From Diphasiastrum complanatum (Eukaryota; Streptophyta; Lycopodiopsida; Lycopodiales; Lycopodiaceae), in assembly GCA_029204225.1 (NCBI GenBank), contig CM055095.1, forward strand, positions 74,331,501 through 74,395,500: a stretch of DNA of 64,000 nt, given 5' to 3'. Shown piece after piece: positions 1-11,111 of the stretch (position 1 is the first letter of the stretch; each line of letters opens with the position of its first letter). The notes below the pieces were generated by a model. That model saw nothing but the letters and a program-made list of their open reading frames with translations, made no database searches and was not told the origin of the DNA. The translations under genes were made by a program, and so were the position numbers.

Positions 1-1
1 C

Positions 2-484
2 ATTAAAGCGGCTCAGATACGAATGAAGCAATATGCTGACCAAAAATGGACTTTCCATGATTTTGTTGAAGGGGATTATGTATATTTAAAGTTACAACCT
101 TATAGATACACTAAGCTGAAGAAAACTCAAAGCGAAAAGTTGGCTCCCAAATTTTATGGACCCTTCAAAATTGTGAAGAAGCTTGGGGAGTTGAATTACA
201 AACTGGATCTACCATCAGCAACCCGTGTGCATTGTGTATTCCATGTATCTCTTCTAAAGAGGAGTTTGGGAGAACACTTATCTGCAACTGTTACTCTACC
301 ACCGTTAGATCATGAGGGTCATATGGTTCTGGAACCAGCCAAAATCGTTGGATATGGGGACAAGGTATTGCGAAATGGGAAGTTAATCAAGGAATATCTA
401 ATTCATTGGAAGAATCTTCCTGATGAAGACAATTCTTGGGTCAACAGCTCCTTCATTCAAAAGTGGCCACAACTATTACCATGA
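2..484 (+). pseudogene. Ty3/gypsy chromovirus pol 3' end: integrase C-terminus and chromodomain (5' part outside window)
   Basis: The frame is already open at base 2 and ends at a TGA/TAA-type stop at 482-484, so this is the tail of a polyprotein that starts outside the window. Counting from the Met at 23, residues about 40-80 carry the integrase GPY/F region (LAPKFYGPFKIV, then VFHVSLLKR), which binds DNA non-specifically. Residues about 104-153 form a chromodomain-like fold (EYLIHWKNLPDEDNSWV), known in chromoviruses to steer integration to particular chromatin. No stop or frameshift is seen in this portion. The polypurine tract and 3' LTR follow within 110 bp in the order expected of a chromovirus. 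Assignment to the chromovirus branch is firm; the clade is not resolved. Confidence 0.88.
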
Positions 485-590
485 AGTTGTTGGAAACGAC
501 ATTCTCCATCGATACAATTTGAAATGTGTCCCTAGAGCTACTAGGCAGATGCCTTCATTTTTTAGGACAAAAATGTTTAAGTAAGGGGAG
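485..590 (+). other. Short 3' untranslated spacer and polypurine tract of the chromovirus
   Basis: The spacer between the pol stop and the LTR ends in a purine-rich stretch (AAGTAAGGGGAG, about 579-590) immediately before the LTR TGTCAT. This is the usual primer site for plus-strand DNA synthesis. Confidence 0.75.
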
Positions 591-1127
591 TGTCATTTAC
601 TTTTAGTACATCCATGCTTATCAATGCATTAGAATATCCATTGTAAGCTTTGTAGGCCCAAAAGGAGCTATTAGCCTTAAGAACAAGGCGGTTCCCTCTT
701 TAGGCCCTTCAAAGTAATAAATAAAGATAATAGGCCACTAAGGGCCCAATGTAGGCTAAATAATGCTTAACAAGGGTCAACTATCCTTCAAGATAGTTAT
801 GTTTAGTTAAGCAAGAGCATTGATTATAACTAGGCAAGAGACATCATTTTGTGAATCTTTTGACTCATTTGCAAGTGAGAGCTTCCAGCTTCCTTGTGAA
901 TGTGAGCCATAGGGATCTCCATTGCTAGGTCTCATGTGCCCTATCTCCATGAATCCATGCTCCATTTCCATTGATTGTACTCTTTCTTTCATTGCTAATG
1001 TGATTCCATTGTGATCTCATTGTTTCTAGTTTTCTAATGATATGCTATCTTGAATGCTTTGTACTTTTCTTGCTCTTAGCTTTACTTCCATTGTAATTGC
1101 TATTTGCATAAGATTTGGCACATGACA
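591..1127 (+). repeat. 3' LTR of the chromovirus (537 bp)
   Basis: It begins TGTCAT and ends ATGACA, perfect inverted termini, and follows a polypurine tract. The next five bases, CTCCT (1128-1132), are the expected target duplication. The related copy at about 10815-10835 reads CCCTCCTGGATCTAG without any insertion, so it shows the uninterrupted target. The element therefore landed inside the left LTR of element A. The partner 5' LTR lies outside the window. No protein is encoded; the ORF on the opposite strand at 807-992 is not supported. Confidence 0.88.
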
Positions 1128-1509
1128 CTCCTAGATCTAGCCCCCAAGCCATGCCATGTGATAGCAAGAGGAGACGAGCTCATTAGGTAACCTATACCAA
1201 AGTCGTCGACGGAATAATCACTACCTCAATATATAGAGAGTAGGATCATGTGCATGAGTCCATGCAATCCCCATGTAGGTCAACTATAAATAGGTCACAG
1301 CTCTTCGTGCATAACTCCTGCCTATATCAATCACACGTACATGCACTACTCCATATGTCTCAATTAGAGTGTCTAGGTCCTCTCAAGCTTATGAGTCACC
1401 AACAAGCCTCAATGTGGAATAAAATCTAGGCGTGACCAGTAAACTCGAACATTGGAGGGTCGATCTACCATATTAGGACTATTCCATTTCCTTAGCGGAA
1501 TACGGCCAT
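1128..1509 (-). repeat. Left (3', minus-strand) LTR of large element A, right part
   Basis: This stretch is near-identical to two separated blocks of the right LTR, about 10822-11111 and 13075-13165. Here the blocks are contiguous, so this copy lacks the 1963-bp insert of the other LTR. It includes a shared TATA-like CTATAAATAGGTCA (about 1284). The left part of the LTR lies beyond the chromovirus, outside the window. The right end (TACGGCCAT) is diverged from the other LTR's GGTCGTAACA end. Confidence 0.8.
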
Positions 1510-1525
1510 ATTTCTTCCTCTCTTA
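1510..1525 (-). other. Probable polypurine tract of element A (minus strand)
   Basis: On the minus strand this is a purine run (AAGAGAGGAAGAAAT) directly before the left LTR, as expected if element A reads right to left. Confidence 0.6.
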
Positions 1526-4491
1526 AACAGGTTCTGTCCTCAGAATGGGAAAAAGAAAACATGAAATTATCCCTTACGCTTTCAAATCTTATCCATGAAT
1601 CATTATTCTTAGTCTGATCTTTCCATCTGAATAAGTACTCAGATTCCAAAAGATACACTAAGCTATAAATCTTCCAAATGGATTTATCTACTCCAAAATA
1701 AAAATTCATCACCTTCATGTAATTTCAATTACATGAAACACTGGGTGATCTTACTTTATTTCAGAAAGCAAATCCAAAAACTGGAGAAATTCCATTTCAA
1801 TATCTTGTAGAAAATAATGCTTCTTGGTACAAATATTCTTAGAATATCTAAATATTCTAAAATACCTCAATTCAGTCATCTAAAATCTCTAGGAGATCCG
1901 TCAAGTCTCAGACATTTATAACTCAAACCAGAGTACTACAGTTAATCTAATGAGTTAACAGCCCCATTTCTAGCATCATATGCAAAAAATCAGCAACTAT
2001 CCATATCTTAATAGATTTATCTGTCTCCTATTAACCTGGAGATATAGATTGAACTTTGCACACAAGCACTTATAGACTACAATCTGTAAAGTAAGCAAAT
2101 TCTTCATAAGTTAGCAATTACTTAATGAAAATGCCTGTGAGATCCACACAATCTCAAGTATGTGCTGGAGTAAAGAAATTTAGAATTCAACTAACAGATC
2201 TAAATCCTTAACTCACCCAATTGATCAAGAATTACTCATCCTCTTAAGAATTCTCACATTTTCTTAAAATCTTCAAATGACCTTTAAGCATCAATTTATG
2301 ATCCGTTAATCATAAACATTTAGAATCTTATGATTTGTCAATCATAATTCTCAGGATTCTAAAACCATACTTAATCATTAAAAGATATTGGAGTATATGC
2401 ACAACATACAACTCAAAAAATATATAAGAACTATTCTGAAATCTCTTCCACAAGGAAAATAACTAGATTCTAGGAATATTCCTCTAATCTGATTCTTAAC
2501 CAGATTATAAGCTCCAAATTCTACAATCATCCAAGTAATTAAAGACCATTATAACATTCATCTTTAACAATATAAACTTTATACAATCTCTTAGAACAAC
2601 ATCTAGAGATTACAAAGTTCTGCTAAATTTCCAAAATTCAATTTACCATTCTTGGAACCATTAGGATCCAGTATCCAATTGAGCTCATAGGGATACAATC
2701 ACTAATGTGTTAAGTATATTCCTCCACTAGAAAATACTCATCCAAGATTTCAGTATCCTATGCACACAATTTTGTAATGAATCCAAATGACTCATAAATT
2801 ATGTGTTTTACAAGCAATACACACAAAACAAACAGTTTCTAATGAATTCTCTTCACACTGTTCATTTCACCAATTAACTTCCACAGGAGTAAATCAACTA
2901 CTCAAGTTAATTGCTCATGATTTAGAAATCTTAAATGTCTAGGTGCAGCTCTTAATTGTACATGTACAACACCACATTTAGATCCATAACCAAATCATTT
3001 ATAAGTTAACCCATAGATCTTATCAGAACAGATCCGTCAACTCTGCAAGTAATTGTCAAACACAATACTTGATCATATGTCTATGTAACAACTAGGTTAA
3101 GTGCACCAAATAACCTCAGTAACCAGGAATACATAGTAGATCCAAACAAGATTACTCGTGCACATATGAGAATAATCTCACTATGACCCAGTACATAAAC
3201 ACATATGTCCTTACCTGGCAGATTCCTCCAAAATCCGCATATGTTACTCACATATCTCATTCAAAATTTTGTAAGTCAGCTACAAAAGTTTCTATTTCTC
3301 TTGAGGAAATAACATATCTGGAAAATATCTGAAGTGAATAATTTCACATCACGAGTTTTCCAACCATCATACTTTTACCAACAAAATTCCTTCAAACAAT
3401 CAAACTACTCCAGATCTTAGTGCACAAACTAAGATTAGGTTGACTTATACATACATCTTTGGACAAAATGTTCAGATTAAAGCTTTATTCCATTGATCCA
3501 ATCCATAACTAAATGGTCTTGGTAGCCAATCAATGAATCTTAATTTAATCTTTACCAACATTTCCCATATTCATGAATATCACACAGCTCCTTATCCCCA
3601 AAACTCCTCTAGTTCCAGATTATTCAAAACAATCACTAGAGATTTCCTCTATTCCCACTGGATAGTTCCACGATTGCCCACAAACTGGATTCCACCAAAG
3701 AAATCTATGCAACTGGTTGATCCCATGAAAGTCTTATTCCTATCATTTTTTTTTCCCCCTTTTAAAAGAAATTCCATTATTTAGATTAAAAAGTTCTCAA
3801 GAGACAACGTATAAGAGATCAAAGATTCAAAAAAGTCAGTAATGAGTATCCAATACTATTACAAACTAGACTTTTTCCTTAAAATCATAAAATATCTTAT
3901 CCTGAGTGATAGAAACATTACTCTTAATAATCAACTATCAAATAGAGATAATCAATTTGGCTTAGGAAGTCTAAATTCCTCTTAATCAATTAAAACATCA
4001 ATTGATTCTGAGCTATATTTACAACTGAAATGGAAGTATGAATTCATATAACTTTAAAATTCCTTAGGGACCTAATTCCACACTAAAAGAAATTATATGA
4101 ATCTCAATCCAATTGCCTTGCATTTAAGAAATTTCCAAAAAGTAGAGGTTTAATTTAAAAGAGAAATAGCTTTTAAGGGTTTGTGATTTGGAATTTATGA
4201 AATACCATTGAGGGATCCGGATCTATATCTCATAACCTCTCCAAATACCCTAAACACTGAAAACTCCTTAGACACAAGTAAATGCTAGGCTGCTTCCTTT
4301 TTTACGACACTAGCTTAAGTATTACCTCGTTAAAGTTGTCAGATCCTAATGGGAAATCCATAAAATTTGGATCCAAATAGTCTTGTACGATATTCGATAC
4401 ATAAAAATTTGTCAAATATAGAACTACCTCCAAATAATATGACTTTTAATCCATTTATTCACTTTAACAAGTATGAAAAGTTTTTACACTT

Positions 4492-4560
4492 GGTATGTGT
4501 GGTTGGAACCTAGGACCTCCCCCATTTTGGTGGGGTGCTCTACCACTGAGCTACCCGTCC
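4492..4560 (-). ncRNA. tRNA-like sequence in left LTR of the TRIM
   Basis: The minus strand reads GGACGGGTAGCTCAGTGG at its 5' end, a tRNA acceptor/D-arm arrangement most like plant tRNA-Cys. A box TAGCTCAGTGG is at 4543-4553. An anticodon-arm-like CCCCA/GGGG hairpin follows, then a B-box-like GGTTCCAACC at 4501-4510 (consensus GGTTCGANTCC, so imperfect). The T stem and acceptor 3' strand do not pair well, so it is a tRNA relic or tRNA-derived Pol III promoter and not a functional tRNA gene. A run of four T residues near the LTR end (4474-4481 area) could terminate Pol III. Confidence 0.65.
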
Positions 4561-4691
4561 ATTTGTGTTCGTAGAGTGTTGTGCAAGGGCTATAGCCTTA
4601 ACACTTTCCAACACTCTCCCTCAAGGCATAGCCCTTTTTAGCTACCGCCCACAACCATGGCTTTGATACCATGTAAAAAGTTTTTACACTT

Positions 4692-4753
4692 GGTGTGTGT
4701 GGTCGGGACCTCCCCCATTCTGGTGGGGTGCTCTACCACTGAGCTACCCGTCC
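4692..4753 (-). ncRNA. tRNA-like sequence in right LTR of the TRIM (B box damaged)
   Basis: It has the same GGACGGG start and an intact A box (4736-4746), but about seven bases covering the B box are deleted relative to the left LTR. A five-T run follows at the LTR end next to the primer site. Pol III use of this copy is unlikely. Confidence 0.6.
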
Positions 4754-6147
4754 ATTTGTGTTCCTAGAGTGTTGTGCAAGGGCTATAGCCTTGACACTTT
4801 CTAATGACAAGTTTTCAAAGGCTTTAGTTTTCTCAATCCTAAAGATCAAAATCTTTTAGGATAACCTATTGGTGCAACACCGAAGTCGATAAGGAAGAAC
4901 CATAAAAAATACCATTTAACTCAATTTACTGGGAGTAATCTTACTCCAAAGTTAAATCGGTAAAAAGTATAGTACTAGGGTCCCCAAAATCTCCATTAAC
5001 TGGATACATGCCTGGAGAACCAAACCACTACCATTATTTTATCAAGATCAGTTAAATAAAATTTTGACCAATTATTACAGCTTGACACAAAAACAACAGT
5101 AATAAGTTTTCAAAAAACTAGGCTTACAGGTGACTGTCAAGTTGATAAGGCCTCAAGCATGCATATTGCCCATGGAGAAGAAAAAAGTAAATTCCTCTTG
5201 CCAAGACCGGGAAGCTACTTTCAAAACGACAAGGTTACAGCATTGACTACCGAGCACCAAGAAACCAAAGTTCCTCTAACTGGGTGCTTGTAACTAAAAT
5301 TTTTGAATTGATTCCGAAACAAATTTGAAGCCGAAAATCAGCACTTGTCAAGCCTTAATAAAAACCTCTGTCAACCGGCATCCAAAGCATCGATTGGACA
5401 TTCATGCAATTTCTCAAACTGTTGTCCTATCGGTAACATGCACCAAATCAATAATAAGCACCAAAAAAGTCATGCACAAGGCAAAAAACACAAACCCCCA
5501 AAATGTCACACATGCCTTCATTCCAAAAAAAACCCTAAGATTTATTTTTGAAATAAGAAGAAAGGCAGCTCCTGCCATAGTCGCACTATAGCCGCCATCA
5601 AAGAGGGAAAGGAGACACCACAAAGCCAGAAAGAACAAGGGAAAGAGAGAGCATCGAGGCACTACTACCCACCAATTGATCACCAGATGCAATCCGACCT
5701 CCCTCTAAGAAAGAAGAGGTGGAAAGCGCACCATAATCAGCCGAAAAAATGCACTAAAACAGCTCTACATCTCGGTTTTATCCTGTTCTCCATTCAACGA
5801 CTTTCATGCAAAACAAATTGCAAACAGCCCACTCTGCACCAGCTGCCAACAAGCCTACAAAGAATGAATTTGCAGGATCATCCCCATAGCATTCCAGCTG
5901 CAGCCTCCAAGCAGAAAGAATCGGTCACAAAAACGCCTAGCTACCTCAGCGCTCAAGCATCACCTGCTGTGAGAAACGTCCGACAGCTTGGTGGAAGGAT
6001 GAAGGAACTGATAGTTCTTCAGTTGCAGCCTTGGACTCTTGTAATGTCGAGCTTCGACCACCACTCATTGGGTGAAGAGCTCATTTTATTTTGCAGATTT
6101 ACGGTTGTCTTCATCTTTCTTTTTCTGCAGCTCTTTCTTTCGATCCA

Positions 6148-6991
6148 TTACTTTAGGATCTCTTCGGGCTTCATAGGAGGGGATTCAGCTATCATTGCTC
6201 CAGAGAGTTTCTTTTTATCAAGATCAATCTGACTCATTTGTTGCTTAAGTTTCGTCCTTTCCTCCTCAGCTTCTTGGATCTTTCTCTTTATTTCTTCTAG
6301 CTGCTTTGCCTACTACTTAGGTCTTCTTTTCTGGCTGACCAACCAGTGTAGGTAGTAGTTGGTCTTCGTAAGACATTTGCAATAATCTATCAGCTACTTC
6401 GGTAAGACTATAAAAAACTGGAGATTTTTTAGAAGAACAGTGAATTGATGATAAACAAATAGATGGAAGGAAGGATGGTGGTGGTGGTGACAATGGTAGA
6501 TGGTGTGGGCGATAGGCATGAGAATGGGTGTAGAAGTATGGCAAGAGGCTGGTTGAAGAAGGAGATTGGTCGACTAAAAACCAAATGATGAGCATCTGTT
6601 CGGAGGGCTATTCTTGTACTTGACTTTTGAGGCGTTTGAATATCTCGATATAGTCTCGTACCCGTTCATCTTTTGCCATCTTGATGTTACTCAGTTTGAC
6701 AAAAGGACTCTCTATCAAACGAAATGGTTTAAAACACTCGATAAAGGACTCTTTCAGATTAGACCAATCCAATTTATCTTCACGATCGAGGTTAAAAAAC
6801 CAGTCACGTTCTTTAGCGATCATGGTCATGAAAAATAGTTGGACCATAGCGTCGGAGGATGTTTCGCCGTACACGTCGCACGCATTCTCAAAGATTTGCA
6901 AGAATCTTTGAGGGTCTACCGTCAAACTTTGGTAGATCCAACTTGGGTGTTCGTCTCTCAATATGAGCTCCGTGAGTGGTAGAAGCTCCAT
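6148..6991 (-). pseudogene. Decayed gag-like gene of element A
   Basis: The first 127 codons (6991-6608) resemble a plant retrotransposon gag core: WFFNLDREDKLDWSNLKESF, then MAKDERVRDYIEIFKRLKSQ, the helical region with the conserved tryptophan and a YI..F..L pattern. After a stop, a second open piece (about 6595-6317) contains LTEVADRLLQMSYEDQ. A third (6309-6148) is a strongly charged heptad-like segment (LEEIKRKIQEAEEERTKLKQ) that should form a coiled coil. The three pieces lie head to tail on the minus strand, so they look like one frameshifted gene. No zinc knuckle or pol follows. Capsid-type function is inferred from family resemblance only. The plus-strand ORF at 5687-6232 overlaps the last piece and is treated as a shadow. 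Confidence 0.55.
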
Positions 6992-7329
6992 TCATGTGTG
7001 TTCTGGCGTGTGATGCTTCAACACCATGAACATGGGCTTGTGCTCGTAAAGACTCGGCTCTATTAGGCTCTTGTTCTGCGAATGGGTTTGTGGATGGTTC
7101 GTGTATTTGGGATCACATTTGGTAGAACCTATGATGTCTAATTTGTTCAGCTGTAGGGGACCTTATTTCGTATGGATAAGCTTATGGGATTTCAGGATCA
7201 GTATGTTGGTCCATGGTGTATTGTCGTGTATTTGTGGGTGTTGTATGGGTTTCTGTTGTTTTTTATTTTTGGTTTTTTTTCTTGGCTGTGCTTTAAGGCT
7301 TCGTCAATATGGTGGGTCGGTCGAAATTT

Positions 7330-7990
7330 GAATCAGAGGTTGGAAAAATGGCGGTATCGAAAAATTGATGGATCGAAAAATGGATGACTCAAAAAATCGG
7401 TGCGCGAAAAACTGATAACTCAAAAATTGGTGACTCAAAAAATGTATGACTCGAAAAACTGGTGACTCGAAAAATTTGATGACTCGAAAAACTAGTGACT
7501 TGAAAAAAAGAGTGGCTCAAAAAAACTATGACTCAAAAAAAAGTATAACTCAAAAAAACTGTGACTCAGACTCAAAAACTATGAATTGAAAAATTTGATG
7601 ATTCGAAAATTATGACTCAAAAAACTTGATGGATTGAAAATCGTGGATCGAAAATTTTGGATGACTCGAAAAAAATGTAGTATCTAAAAATGGATGACTC
7701 AAAAACTGGATGGGCGAATAATGGATGTTCGAAAAAGAATGGATGTTCGAGAAATGGAGTCAGGTCGGAAAATGGAAGTGGAATTAGAAAGAATAAAAAA
7801 AAATGTAGACTGGGCCGACAAATTTGTGAAGGGTTGAAAAATTGATGGCATCGAAAATTTTGATGAAGTATCGAAAAAATAATCAAAGCTCAAAAAAGTG
7901 AAGGCTCAAAAAATTAATGAGGCATCTAGAAAGTAATGAAGTATCGAAAAAATTAGCGAGGTATCGAAAAAATGTGGCATCGAAAAATGC
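7330..7990. repeat. Degenerate tandem array of GACTCGAAAAA-type units
   Basis: Dozens of imperfect 12-20 bp units follow each other, each a short variable word such as GACTC, GATG or GGTG followed by (T)CGAAAAA or CAAAAA. No gene is seen; ORFs reading through it are low complexity. It lies between the primer site and the gag relic of element A. Confidence 0.8.
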
Positions 7991-8019
7991 TTTTTTGACG
8001 CAATCGAGATTTCAAATTG

Positions 8020-8450
8020 GCGGACCCGGTCGAGATTTTAAGTGGCAGGACCCGATTGAGTTTTGAGTGATTTGAGGCATGGTCAATATGTGAGCAACTT
8101 AGAGGCTCGGTCGAGTTACTAAGTGCAGGACCCGGTCGAGTTTTCTATGTGCCATCCTCGGTCGAGATGGCTACGTGCCGGCGCGGTCGAAATGGCTACG
8201 TAGGCGCAGTCGAGATTTGAAACACAGACCCGGTCGAGATTTTAAACACAGACCGAGTCGAGATTTGAAAGCCTTCTGGCTCGGTTGAGATCTAAAGGAG
8301 AGGCGCGGGCGAGATTGAGTGAAGAGACGCAGGCGAGATGGTGAAGGAGAGGCTCGGGCAAATGCATATGTAGGAAGAGTCGGGCAAATGCGGATGCAGG
8401 GAGACTCGGACAAGTACGAAGAGGATAGGACTCAGTGAAAAGAGGGATGC
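8020..8450. repeat. Degenerate tandem array of CCCGGTCGAGATTT-type units
   Basis: Imperfect units of about 25-40 bp share the core CGGTCGAGATTT, flanked by GACC, and drift into GGCTCGGGCAAATG-type words near the right end. The array follows directly on the CGAAAAA array but is much richer in G+C. No coding region is supported. Confidence 0.7.
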
Positions 8451-10704
8451 AGGGACTCAGTGGAAGAAGATGAAGACAACGTCCAGATAGGAGGTGAATT
8501 AAGCTCTGGTTGAAGCTTTGTCAGGGAGGAAGGAAGGTGTATGCTATTCGGTCAGGTGTGTGGAGAATGCAGGTCTGGGGATGAAAGTGTCATGGTTGCG
8601 CAGTCGGTTCAGTCAACGAGGAATGGAGGGAGTGTGTAGGTCTGTCAGGTCTGAATCATGTGTTGCATATGGATGTCGACCAGAGAGGTAAACACACAAT
8701 CGTAGAGGTGTGAGGAGACTGTTCAAGAACTTTCTGGTGATGAGACTGTTCAAGAACTTTCAGGCAATAAGCTTCAGACTGCAGATGATGGTAGATCTAG
8801 ATATGTAGAATGTGTTTGATTGATCGGATTGAGAACAACGTTGATGTTTACAGATTCCTCTGCTTAGGAGGATCTGTTTACTAGTTCTTTGCTTCTTCTT
8901 AGTTTCAGAACTATTTCTGCCTGTCACCAGGCACATTTAGGCATTTTCTTGAAAGTTAACATTCTTATTCAAGGCCCAAATCAGGCAGAAAGAGACTGGT
9001 ATCGATGTAGTATGTTTGTCCTGCCTGTCAGAGAACAACCCAGGGTCGTTCACTCTTGAAAGCACTCACACTCAATCAGAAATGCAAGCCATGAATTCAT
9101 TTACAGATCAGCATGCAGCTCAAATGAACGTTCAATAGTTCCTATAGCTACCTACCCTAAAAACGACCAGGGAACAGCTATTAAAACTCCAATTAATCTA
9201 CAACATTAATAGAAAGCAAAACAAAAAACTAATCTATAGCATTTTAGAAGTCCAAGAATCAAGACACCAACCAGTCTTTTGATTATTGGACATCCCAAGA
9301 ACATCAAGAACTAGAATGTCAAGAATCTGCAAGATTTACATCACATTTCTAGCCTCTATAGTTTACATGAATGCTGATTCCTACATTAATCCACAAGCAA
9401 GAAAGAAAATCTATTCCACTCTAGGATAGCAAGAAAACTATTCCACTCTACTATCCACAACCACACACAAAGGAGGGAAGGGCAAGATCATGAATGCATC
9501 ACTCAAGAAACAAGCGTGATCAAGGAACTCAACGGATGCACCAAACTCGTGGGGGCTCTTCTCATTTCAGCATGGAGTAGACACAATACACAAAAAGCTC
9601 CTCTTCTCAAATAAGGAGTCTCTTAAATAAGAAAGCTCCTTAGGTGGCATCCTAGTGGCATCTTCACATTACACAAATTACAAAATGCTCTCCACTAGAG
9701 GTCACCATCAATAGATGGCTCACTGTACTTTCCTTAAGAGGAGTCTACTTGCATTTTTTACTTTGCCTAGAAATACTAGTTCCTACATGGTCATTCCATC
9801 TTCCGGGATTCACCATGAGGCTTACACGATTCTTGCTTGTCATTACTAAATAGTATTCCTCGGCTCTCAGTCTTGTCTTCTCAGAGACCTCCTCGGTCTA
9901 AGGTGAGAGGTGCTCTTGGGTAGCTCTGGCCGAGTATCTTGGGGATTCGTCAGAATGAGCCAACAATTTGCAGAACCAATTCATGCAAATCAATCCCTAA
10001 GAGTCAGACTTCAAGCAACAACTGGCTATCAAGCGACCTTTGGCAGCTCTTCAAACAGAAAATAATTTTAAGAACCATTTGTTTTGCTTTAACGACTTTT
10101 GTAGGATTAAAATCCTTCCTAAGGAAGTGAATGCTCACACAATTAGCTTAGATATCAATTTTGCAATAAATTAGTTTGACAGCCATCCATCAATGTCTTT
10201 TCTCATGCAGTTCTGTAAGAGAATTTTGGGCTAAATCCCTTCCTCCACAACATGTAGACCATAGAATCATGTAGTAACAATTTAGTTGTTCATATTATCT
10301 TGATGAATTGACTTAAATCAATCTATCAATGAAACCAATTAACAAGACATGATTCAACACATTATGGACTAAAACTTGCAATCAAACTTAATCCAAATAG
10401 ATTCTAGCAAAAAGACAAGCATCCAAATATGGCTTAGCAGTTCATTCTACCCGAATTGAAAGCTTCCTCAAAGAATAGAAATTATGAATGAAGTCACAAA
10501 AATTCTCAGTATCAAAAATCCAAAATCAGCCTTGTAGGAGAGCACTCTATCACAATTTTGGAGAGCATGCAACAACTAGAATTTTGTGAATCCACTTTCA
10601 TTATTCCACGTGAGAAATCAGCACTCTAATCCGGGATGCAACTCCAAGTGCTTTACTTCCAATCCATGTAGAACTTGTCTCTATCCCATCCAAAACCGCA
10701 TCTT
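8451..10704. other. Non-coding leader side of element A
   Basis: This 2.2-kb stretch next to the primer site contains no ORF I can relate to a protein family. The 63-codon ORF at 9939 and 67-codon ORF at 10653 are not supported. Confidence 0.5.
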
Positions 10705-10722
10705 AGCCGGGCTTTGATACCA
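10705..10722 (-). other. Primer-binding site of element A (tRNA-iMet type)
   Basis: The minus strand reads TGGTATCAAAGCCCGGCT one base after the LTR ...TTATTACA end, close to the complement of the initiator tRNA-Met 3' end. This fixes the minus orientation of element A. Confidence 0.75.
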
Positions 10723-11111
10723 ATGTAATAACCACTAGGGAAAACCACCCCTAAGATGAGGATAGGAAAACACAAGAGAGACTGTGGAGCAAAACCACCC
10801 AACCAATCGTAGATCCCTCCTGGATCTAGCCCCCAAGCCATGCCATGTGATAGCAAGAGAAGAAGAGCTCATCAGGTAACCTATACCAACGTCGTCGACG
10901 GAATAATCACTACCTCAATATATAGAGAGTAAGATCCTGTGCATGAGTCCATGCAATCCCCATGCAGGTCAACTATAAATAGGTCACAGCTCTTCATGCA
11001 TAACTCCTGCCTATATCAATCACACGTACATGCACTACTCCATATGTCTCAATTAGAGTGTCTGGGTCCTCTCAAGCTTATTAGTCACCAACAGGCCTCG
11101 ACGTGGAATAA

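Larger units (their letters stand above)
4472..4806 (-). mobile_element. TRIM (335-bp miniature LTR retrotransposon) with tRNA-like sequence in both LTRs
   Basis: Two direct repeats (4472-4613, 142 bp; 4672-4806, 135 bp) flank only 58 bp. On the minus strand the 58 bp start with TGGTATCAAAGCCATGG (4655-4671), close to the complement of the initiator tRNA-Met 3' end, and end with TGAGGGAGAG (4614-4623), a polypurine tract. The whole unit is bounded by ACAAG on both sides (4467-4471 and 4807-4811), a 5-bp target duplication. The left LTR retains the TGTTGG start on the minus strand; the outer ends have decayed (TATG and AATG on the plus strand), so the element is old. It codes for nothing and would depend on enzymes in trans. 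It is inserted in the internal region of element A, in the same orientation. Confidence 0.85.
1526..10704 (-). mobile_element. Internal region of element A: LARD-like or decayed minus-strand LTR retrotransposon
   Basis: The region lies between a polypurine tract (1510-1525) and a primer-binding site (10705-10722), both minus-strand, and is about 9.2 kb long. Apart from a decayed gag-like gene (6148-6991) it has no coding region I can recognise. 1526-4471, 4807-6147 and 8450-10704 are AT-rich sequence with no supported gene. 7330-8420 holds tandem arrays. A TRIM lies at 4472-4806. Either this is a non-autonomous large retrotransposon derivative or an old gypsy element that lost pol. LTR similarity around a PBS and PPT makes the element call good; the family is unresolved. 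Confidence 0.65.

Noticed and set aside
4492-4560. A functional tRNA-Cys gene
   Set aside because: The T stem and acceptor stem do not pair and the anticodon loop is abnormal; only the promoter-like boxes and D arm are convincing.
4472-4806. A Cassandra element
   Set aside because: No 5S rRNA sequence is present in the LTRs; the Pol III-like part is tRNA-like.
5687-6232. 181-codon plus-strand ORF
   Set aside because: It overlaps the coiled-coil end of the minus-strand gag relic, which has the better protein pattern; the plus-strand product has no recognisable domain.
7330-8450. CRISPR-like appearance of regularly spaced repeats
   Set aside because: Units are degenerate, abutting and without unique spacers; the genome is plant nuclear.
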